8,504 nt of DNA, taken from positions 1 to 8,504 of the forward strand of contig JAEWEI010000087.1 of the NCBI GenBank assembly GCA_023389545.1. The letters are read 5' to 3'. Made by a program: the position numbers and the translations under genes. The notes under the pieces are model-generated. The model was not told where the DNA came from. It did not search any database and worked only from the letters and a program-made list of their open reading frames with translations. The first letter of the stretch is position 1; every line of letters starts with the position of its first letter. Source of the DNA: Actinomycetes bacterium (GTDB lineage Bacteria; Actinomycetota; Actinomycetes; Actinomycetales; Cellulomonadaceae). Of this stretch, positions 1-4,894 are shown piece after piece.

Positions 1-1
1 G

Positions 2-970
2 CTCTCGGACGCGCTGTTCGCGAACCTGTCGGGCGGCGCCAACGAGCCGAGCCTGTTCGGCCTGGCCGCGTGGCGGTGGATGTTCATCGTGGCCGTCATC
101 CCCGCCACGGTGTACGGGGTGCTGGCGATGCGGATCCCCGAGTCGCCGCGCTACCTGGTGGCCGAGGGGCGGCCCGACGAGGCCGTGAAGGTGCTGTCCC
201 GGGTGCTCGGCCCGGATGAGGACCCGCGTGCGCGCGTGCGCGACATCGAGAAGACGATCGAGACCGACAAGGCCCTCGCCGACCAGGCGTCGTTGCGCGG
301 GCCCACGCTGGGCCTGCTGCCCATCGTGTGGGTCGGCATCCTGCTGTCGGTGTTCCAGCAGTTCGTCGGCATCAACGTGATCTTCTACTACTCCACGACG
401 CTGTGGCAGGCCGTCGGCTTCGACGAGTCCGACTCCTTCATCGTCTCCGCCATCACCGCGGTCACCAACGTGGTCGTGACGTTCATCGCCATCGCGCTGA
501 TCGACAAGGTGGGCCGCCGACCGATCCTGCTGACCGGGTCCCTGGGCATGGCCGCGATGCTGGGCGTGATGGCACTCGCCTTCACCCAGGCCGTCGGACC
601 GGCGGACGACGTGACGCTGCCGGGCGCCTGGGGCCCAATCGCGCTCGTCGCCGCGAACCTGTTCGTCGTGTTCTTCGGGGCGTCCTGGGGCCCGCTCGTG
701 TGGGTGCTGCTCGGGGAGATGTTCCCGAACCGCATCCGCGCCGTGGCCCTGGGCGTGGCTGCCGCCTGCCAGTGGATCGCCAACTTCCTCATCACCGTGT
801 CGTTCCCGCCGATGCTCGAGGCGTTCGGCGCGACGGGCCCGTACCTCATGTACGCGATCTTCGCCGCGCTGTCCTTCTTCTTCGTGCTCTGGAAGGTGCC
901 GGAGACCAAGGGCGTCGAGCTCGAGGACATGCAGGGCACGACGCGGCAGCGCAAGCCCCGGGCGGCCTGA
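2..970 (+). CDS. Sugar-porter family MFS transporter (XylE/GalP-like), 5' end outside the window
   Basis: Partial integral-membrane monosaccharide symporter, probably proton-coupled. The frame is open from base 2, and 322 residues are visible. It begins just before the sixth membrane helix (WRWMF at residues 24-28), so roughly the first five helices are missing. Family signatures appear in order: PESPRYL (46-52) after helix 6, QQFVGIN with FYY (119-130) in helix 7, DKVGRRP in the helix 8-9 loop, SWGPLVWVLLGEMFPNRIR (228-246) in helix 10, QW (257-258) in helix 11, and PETKG (300-304) at the C-terminus. The Gln-Gln, Asn, Trp and Gln-Trp positions match those that line the xylose/glucose site of E. 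coli XylE, so a pentose or hexose substrate is likely, but which one cannot be read from sequence. It converges with the oxidoreductase 34 bp downstream. The in-frame ATG at 80 is internal to helix 6, not the true start. Confidence 0.93.
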   Translation, partial: LSDALFANLSGGANEPSLFGLAAWRWMFIVAVIPATVYGVLAMRIPESPRYLVAEGRPDEAVKVLSRVLGPDEDPRARVRDIEKTIETDKALADQASLRGPTLGLLPIVWVGILLSVFQQFVGINVIFYYSTTLWQAVGFDESDSFIVSAITAVTNVVVTFIAIALIDKVGRRPILLTGSLGMAAMLGVMALAFTQAVGPADDVTLPGAWGPIALVAANLFVVFFGASWGPLVWVLLGEMFPNRIRAVALGVAAACQWIANFLITVSFPPMLEAFGATGPYLMYAIFAALSFFFVLWKVPETKGVELEDMQGTTRQRKPRAA

Positions 971-985
971 CCACCGCCGCCCGGG
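957..985. terminator. Hairpin terminator spanning the transporter stop codon, likely bidirectional
   Basis: CCCGGGCGGC (957-966) and its perfect complement GCCGCCCGGG (976-985) form a 10-bp all-GC stem with a 9-nt loop that contains the transporter's TGA. It lies between two convergent genes, so it could stop transcription from both sides. There is no T tract on either side, as is common for terminators in high-GC actinomycetes. The stem is seen directly; terminator function is inferred. Confidence 0.6.
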
Positions 986-1004
986 AGCCTGGCGCCCTCG
1001 CGTC

Positions 1005-2387
1005 CTAGCCGCGGCCGTCCAGCTCGGCCCCGAGGTCGAGGTCGGCGAGCAGCACGGGCAGCCCGCTGGCCATCGACTGGTTCCCGGCGATGCCCACGGC
1101 GGCAGCCCGCACCCCGTCGAGGTAGCCGGCGGCGCGGCCCAACGGGTCGTCCTGCGCGCCGCGGAACACATCCGCGAGCAGGATCGCGTCCCCGCCGCCG
1201 TGGCTGCCGCGCCCACGCGGGATCGGGTGCTCGTAGGCCTGGGCCCAGTGCCGCTGCACCAGCAGCCGCTCACCGTGCGGGCGCGGCCCCTCGTCGACCA
1301 CGTCAGGGGTGGCGCTCGGGTCCAGCACCGCGTTGCCGTCCGCGTCGGGCTGCACGGCGCCGCGCTCGACGACCTCCAGCTCGGCGCGGCCGGCGGTGCC
1401 GTTGACGGTCACGCGGTACCCCTCCCACGGGCTGTGCGCGTTGAGCGAGTAGGTGAGGGTGGCGCCCCGCCGGTAGTCGACCAGCACCGACATGTTGTCC
1501 TCGATGGTGATGCCGGGGCCGAACACGTCCTGGTCGCGCAGGTAGCCGTCGTGCTCCTCGGCATCCAGGTACAGGGCCGCGAGCCGGGCGTCGGCGCGCA
1601 GGTCCAGCGCGAATGGGTCCCCTGCGGCGCCGGTGCCGCGCGTGGGCCGGGGGCCGAGCGACCGGGCGCGGGCGTTCTCGTCGCCGTAGAAGCGCAGGCC
1701 GCCGGAGGCGAACACCCGGGTGGGGACGTCGTCGAGCCACCAGTTCACCAGGTCGAAATGGTGGCTGGACTTGTGCACCAGCAGCCCGCCGGACTTCGAC
1801 TTGTCGCGGTGCCAGCGGCGGAAGTAGTCGGCGCCGTGCACGGTGTCGAGGGCCCATTCGAAGTGCACGCTCGTGACGTCGCCGATGACGCCGGTGGCGA
1901 TGACCTCGCGCAGCGCGGAGTTCCGCGGCGAGTAGCGGTAGTTGAACGTCATCACGACGTCGCGGCCGCTGCGCGCCACCGCGTCGGTGATGCGGCGGCA
2001 GCCCGCGGCGTCGATGGTGAGCGGCTTCTCGAGCACCACGTCGGCGCCGGCGTCCAGGGCACGGGAGACCACGTCGGCGTGGGTGTGGTCGGGGGTGGCG
2101 ACGACGACCCGCTCGACCTGCTGCTCGGCGATCATCTGCTCGAGCGCGTCGGGCTGGTAGCGGGGCAGCTGGGCGCCGACATGCGCGTCGTAGTAGGCGG
2201 CGCGGGCGGGGTTGGGCTCGCACCAGGCCACGAGCTCGGCGACCTCGGCGTGCTCGCCGACGATCGCGTCGATGTACATCTGCGCGCGGTGCCCTGCGCC
2301 GACGACGGCGTGGCGGCGGCGGCCCGCGGGCGCGGTGGCGGGGGTGCGTGTCTCGGTGGGGGCTGGCGCGGGCGACGTCGACGTCAT
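1005..2387 (-). CDS. Gfo/Idh/MocA family NAD(P)-dependent oxidoreductase
   Basis: A predicted cytoplasmic sugar or polyol dehydrogenase of 460 residues. After a Pro/Ala/Thr-rich tail (1-25) comes a Rossmann fold with the dinucleotide loop GAGHRA (30-35), then ATPDHTHAD (97-104) and the family EKP motif (120-122) with its catalytic lysine. The C-terminal substrate domain carries HKSSHHFDLVNWW (205-217). There H209 aligns with the usual catalytic His, while the usual D-x-G before it reads H-x-S, marking a subfamily. The length exceeds the usual 330-390 residues because of the N-terminal tail and longer C-terminal loops. I chose ATG 2387 because GAGGA lies 4 nt upstream; the alternative GTG at 2414 has no ribosome site. 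The gene diverges from the GH51 gene, which suggests a role in metabolising arabinose or a linked sugar. The true substrate is unknown. GH109 glycosidases share this fold, but nothing here points to that family. Confidence 0.88.
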   Translation of the reverse strand: MTSTSPAPAPTETRTPATAPAGRRRHAVVGAGHRAQMYIDAIVGEHAEVAELVAWCEPNPARAAYYDAHVGAQLPRYQPDALEQMIAEQQVERVVVATPDHTHADVVSRALDAGADVVLEKPLTIDAAGCRRITDAVARSGRDVVMTFNYRYSPRNSALREVIATGVIGDVTSVHFEWALDTVHGADYFRRWHRDKSKSGGLLVHKSSHHFDLVNWWLDDVPTRVFASGGLRFYGDENARARSLGPRPTRGTGAAGDPFALDLRADARLAALYLDAEEHDGYLRDQDVFGPGITIEDNMSVLVDYRRGATLTYSLNAHSPWEGYRVTVNGTAGRAELEVVERGAVQPDADGNAVLDPSATPDVVDEGPRPHGERLLVQRHWAQAYEHPIPRGRGSHGGGDAILLADVFRGAQDDPLGRAAGYLDGVRAAAVGIAGNQSMASGLPVLLADLDLGAELDGRG

Positions 2388-2428
2388 GGTGTCCTCAGCG
2401 TTCTCTCGGCGCACGGCGCCGACTCGTG

Positions 2429-2442
2429 GGAAAGCGCGTTCC
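2429..2442. promoter_or_regulatory. Candidate LacI-type operator near the oxidoreductase promoter
   Basis: GGAAAGCGCGTTCC is an inverted repeat with one mismatched pair: GGAA and TTCC arms around a central GCGC. The shape and CG centre resemble operators of LacI-family sugar repressors. It lies 42 bp upstream of the oxidoreductase ATG and just downstream of a -10-like box on the minus strand. No LacI-type gene is in the window, so the regulator would be encoded elsewhere. Confidence 0.4.
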
Positions 2443-2450
2443 GTAGCGCC

Positions 2451-2456
2451 ACCCTA
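2451..2456 (-). promoter_or_regulatory. Candidate -10 box for the oxidoreductase gene
   Basis: Read on the minus strand this is TAGGGT, fitting the actinobacterial TAnnnT -10 pattern. A start point near 2444 would place the GGAA/TTCC palindrome over +1. I see no good -35 hexamer, so the promoter may be weak or activator-dependent. This is pattern matching only. Confidence 0.3.
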
Positions 2457-2477
2457 GTCCGCGCAGGCGACGGCCTC

Positions 2478-2483
2478 TAGGCT
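2478..2483 (+). promoter_or_regulatory. Candidate -10 box for the arabinofuranosidase gene
   Basis: TAGGCT fits TAnnnT and lies 55 bp before the GH51 start codon. The likely transcription start would be about 2490, inside the CAACGTTG palindrome. No convincing -35 box is visible 16-18 bp upstream; that stretch overlaps the minus-strand -10 box. Confidence 0.35.
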
Positions 2484-2486
2484 CTA

Positions 2487-2494
2487 CAACGTTG
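2487..2494. promoter_or_regulatory. Candidate LacI-type operator at the GH51 promoter
   Basis: CAACGTTG is a perfect 8-bp palindrome with the AACGTT core seen in many LacI-family operators. The outer bases are mostly asymmetric. It sits right after the TAGGCT box, where a bound repressor would block initiation. An 8-bp palindrome alone is weak evidence; its position is what makes it credible. Confidence 0.4.
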
Positions 2495-2538
2495 AAACAG
2501 TCGGCGAGGACGCCGACGCGCACCTCAGGAGATCCCTC

Positions 2539-4089
2539 ATGCCCCACCCGCGCGCCCAGGTCGTGCTCCACCCCGACTTCCAAGTCGGCCAGATCGACCG
2601 CCGCCTGTTCGGATCCTTCGTCGAGCACCTCGGCCGGGCCGTCTACACCGGCATCTACGAGCCCGGCCACGCCACCGCCGACGAGCACGGGTTCCGGCGC
2701 GACGTCGCCGACCTCACCCGCGAGCTCGGCGTCAGCGTGGTGCGCTACCCCGGCGGGAACTTCGTCTCCAACTACGTGTGGGAGGACGGCGTCGGCCCCC
2801 GCGCCGAGCGCAAGCCGTTCATCGACCTGGCCTGGCGCACCATCGAGCCCAACGACATCGGCACCGACGAGTTCCTCCAGTGGGCCGAGCGCGAGGGCAT
2901 CGAGCCGATGATGGCCGTCAACCTCGGCACCCGCGGCGTCGCCGCAGCCGCCGCGCTCGTCGAGTACTGCAACGGCGAGGCCGGCAGCCGCTGGGCCGAC
3001 CTGCGGATCGCGAACGGCCGCGAGAAGCCCTACGGCGTGCGGCTGTGGTGCCTGGGCAACGAGATGGACGGCCCGTGGCAGATCGGCCACAAGGACGCCG
3101 AGTCCTACGGCCGGCTCGCCGCCGAGGCGGGGAAGGCGATGAAGCTCGTGGACCCGAGCATCGAGCTCGTGGTGTGCGGCTCCTCGTCCATGCAGATGGA
3201 CACGTTCGGCTCCTGGGAGCGGACAGTCCTGGAGCACACGTACGACATCGTCGACCACCTCTCCATGCACGCGTACTACGAGGAGCTCGACGGCGACCGC
3301 GCCAGCTTCCTCGCCTCCGGCACCGCGATGGACCGCTTCATCCGCCGGGTCGTCGCGTCGGCCGACGCCGTCGGGGCCGAACGCCGCTCCGACAAGCAGA
3401 TCACCATCTCGTTCGACGAGTGGAACGTCTGGTACCTGGTCAGCCGGTTCCCCGGCGAGAAGAACCTGCCGTTGCAGCGCGACGCCCCGCGCATCATCGA
3501 GGACGTCTACTCCGGGCTCGACGCCGTGGTGGTCGGGGACCTGCTGGTCACGCTGCTCAACCACGCCGACCGGGTGCCCGTCGCGTGCCTCGCCCAGCTC
3601 GTCAACGTCATCGCCCCGATCATGACCGAGCCCGGCGGCGAGGCCTGGCGGCAGCCCACCTTCCACCCCTTCGCCGAGACCGCCCGGCTCGCCCGTGGCG
3701 CCGCGCTCGACCTGCGCGTCACCTCCCCCACCACCACGACCCGGCAGCACGGCGAGACCCCCCTCGTGACGGCCGCCGCCACCTGGGACGAGCGCGCGCA
3801 CGGTGACGGCGCCCTGGCGCTGTTCATGGTCAACCGCTCCGCCGAGCCGGTCGAGGTGGACCTCGCGCACGTGGGGCTCGCCGTCACGCTGACCGGCGGC
3901 GTCCAGCTCGTCGCCGACCACGAGCCGGCCGTCGCGGGCCCCGAGCACGCCGCCCGCGTCGCGGAGCGCTGCCTGTCCACGCTGCCGGCGCCCGGCGAGG
4001 CCACGGGCACGGAGGTCACGGGGGTCACGACGCTGACCCTCGCGCCGGAGTCATGGACCGCGTTCCACGGGACCGCCCGAAGGAGCTGA
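2539..4089 (+). CDS. abfA: GH51 alpha-L-arabinofuranosidase, cytoplasmic
   Basis: A retaining exo-glycosidase that removes terminal alpha-L-arabinofuranosyl groups from arabinoxylan or arabinan oligosaccharides. It has 516 residues, close to the roughly 500 of Geobacillus AbfA. The (beta/alpha)8 domain carries the GH51 signatures RYPGGNFVSNYVWEDGVGP (69-87), CLGNEMDGPWQ (171-181) with acid/base E175, MHAYY (243-247), and ISFDEWNVWY (290-299) with nucleophile E294. Both glutamates fall at the same numbers as in the characterised Geobacillus enzyme. A C-terminal beta-sandwich follows from about residue 385. There is no signal peptide, so imported oligosaccharides are the likely substrate. The ATG at 2539 is set by AGGAGA (2527-2532) 6 nt upstream. 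It diverges from the oxidoreductase across a shared control region, and a FadR-type regulator follows after 44 bp. Specificity for arabinan versus arabinoxylan cannot be read from sequence. Confidence 0.96.
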   Translation: MPHPRAQVVLHPDFQVGQIDRRLFGSFVEHLGRAVYTGIYEPGHATADEHGFRRDVADLTRELGVSVVRYPGGNFVSNYVWEDGVGPRAERKPFIDLAWRTIEPNDIGTDEFLQWAEREGIEPMMAVNLGTRGVAAAAALVEYCNGEAGSRWADLRIANGREKPYGVRLWCLGNEMDGPWQIGHKDAESYGRLAAEAGKAMKLVDPSIELVVCGSSSMQMDTFGSWERTVLEHTYDIVDHLSMHAYYEELDGDRASFLASGTAMDRFIRRVVASADAVGAERRSDKQITISFDEWNVWYLVSRFPGEKNLPLQRDAPRIIEDVYSGLDAVVVGDLLVTLLNHADRVPVACLAQLVNVIAPIMTEPGGEAWRQPTFHPFAETARLARGAALDLRVTSPTTTTRQHGETPLVTAAATWDERAHGDGALALFMVNRSAEPVEVDLAHVGLAVTLTGGVQLVADHEPAVAGPEHAARVAERCLSTLPAPGEATGTEVTGVTTLTLAPESWTAFHGTARRS

Positions 4090-4133
4090 CCGTCCCAGCC
4101 GCTCGGGGCGCCGCCTGCGGCAGACTCGTGCCT

Positions 4134-4838
4134 ATGTCCCGCCCCATGTCCCGCACCGACGAGGTCGTCGACGGCATCAAGAAGATGATCCTCGACGGCC
4201 GGCTGCACCCCGGTGACCGGCTCCCCGTGGAGAAGGAGCTCGCCACCGAGCTCGGCGTGTCACGGGGTTCGCTGCGGGAAGGGGTGCGCGCGCTGTCGAT
4301 CCTGGGGGTGCTCGACACCCGGCAGGGTGACGGCACCTACGTGACGAGCCTCGACCCCGAGCGGCTGCTCGCCCCAATGGGCTTCGTCGTCGACCTGCAC
4401 GGGCAGAGCGGCGCGGAGTCCTTCCACGCCGTCCGGCGGCTGCTCGAGACCGAGGCCGCCGGGCTCGCGGCCCGGAGCATCGACGCCGCCGGGCTCGCGG
4501 AGGCGCGCGCGATCCTCGACAGCGCGACCGCCGCGCTCGAGGAGCAGCCGCTCGACCACGAGCGGCTGCTGGAGATGGACATCGCCTTCCACCGCGTCAT
4601 CGCGGCCGCCGCGGGCAACCCCGTGCTGGCCGCGCTCGTGGAGTCGCTCGCGAGCCGCACCGTGCGGGCCCGGCTCTGGCGCAGCCAGGCCGATGACGAC
4701 GTCGCCCGGCGCACCCACGACGAGCATGAGCAGGTGCTCGCCGCACTGGCCGCCGGGGACCCGGACCGGGCCCGGCTGCGGATGGGCGTGCACCTGCTCG
4801 GCGTCGAGGACTTCGTGCACGGCTCAGAGCAGGACTGA
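4134..4838 (+). CDS. FadR-type GntR family transcriptional regulator
   Basis: A DNA-binding regulator of 234 residues from ATG 4134. The N-terminal winged helix (about 5-73) has the GntR pattern PGDRLPVEKELATELGVSR, with recognition helix near 41-58 and wing RQGDGTYV. The C-terminal all-helical FCD domain (about 95-225) has the metal ligands D149-x3-H153, H198 and H220, so it probably binds a carboxylate such as a sugar acid through a metal ion. The frame is open further up to ATG 4053, but that start overlaps the GH51 end and adds 27 residues unlike the family. ATG 4146 is also possible. No ribosome site precedes 4134, so it may be leaderless or translated through coupling. It lies 44 bp after the GH51 gene on the same strand and could be cotranscribed with it. 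It is a candidate regulator of the neighbouring genes. Its ligand and operator are unknown. Confidence 0.92.
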   Translation: MSRPMSRTDEVVDGIKKMILDGRLHPGDRLPVEKELATELGVSRGSLREGVRALSILGVLDTRQGDGTYVTSLDPERLLAPMGFVVDLHGQSGAESFHAVRRLLETEAAGLAARSIDAAGLAEARAILDSATAALEEQPLDHERLLEMDIAFHRVIAAAAGNPVLAALVESLASRTVRARLWRSQADDDVARRTHDEHEQVLAALAAGDPDRARLRMGVHLLGVEDFVHGSEQD

Positions 4839-4841
4839 CCT

Positions 4842-4856
4842 GCCGTCACGCACGGC
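4842..4856. terminator. Short hairpin between convergent regulator and GH95 genes
   Basis: GCCGT (4842-4846) pairs with ACGGC (4852-4856) around a 5-nt loop. It begins 4 nt after the regulator's stop codon, between two convergent genes. A 5-bp stem without a T run is a weak terminator, so this call is tentative. Confidence 0.25.
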
Positions 4857-4857
4857 C

Positions 4858-4894
4858 CTACCGCACAGCCTCTACCGCACACCTCCTACCGCAC
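4858..4894. repeat. Three direct copies of CTACCGCAC, period 14 bp
   Basis: Identical 9-mers lie at 4858-4866, 4872-4880 and 4886-4894, separated by unlike 5-bp spacers. Read on the minus strand, each is GTGCGGTAG, the last codons of the GH95 gene (Val-Arg-stop); the copy at 4886-4894 is the real gene end. Two extra copies sit just downstream in other frames. They may be slippage products or tandem binding sites. Confidence 0.85.

Noticed and set aside
1200..2480. A 426-residue open frame on the plus strand opposite the oxidoreductase
   Set aside because: It is a compositional shadow of a well-supported gene and has no motifs.
2395..3948. A 517-residue open frame on the minus strand opposite GH51
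   Set aside because: It shadows the GH51 gene, is rich in Val/Gly/Asp/His and shows no family motif. It also runs into the divergent control region and overlaps the oxidoreductase start.
4053..4133. Upstream start for the FadR-type regulator at ATG 4053
   Set aside because: It overlaps the GH51 3' end by 37 bp and adds 27 Arg/Pro-rich residues before the GntR winged helix, which normally begins near the N-terminus.
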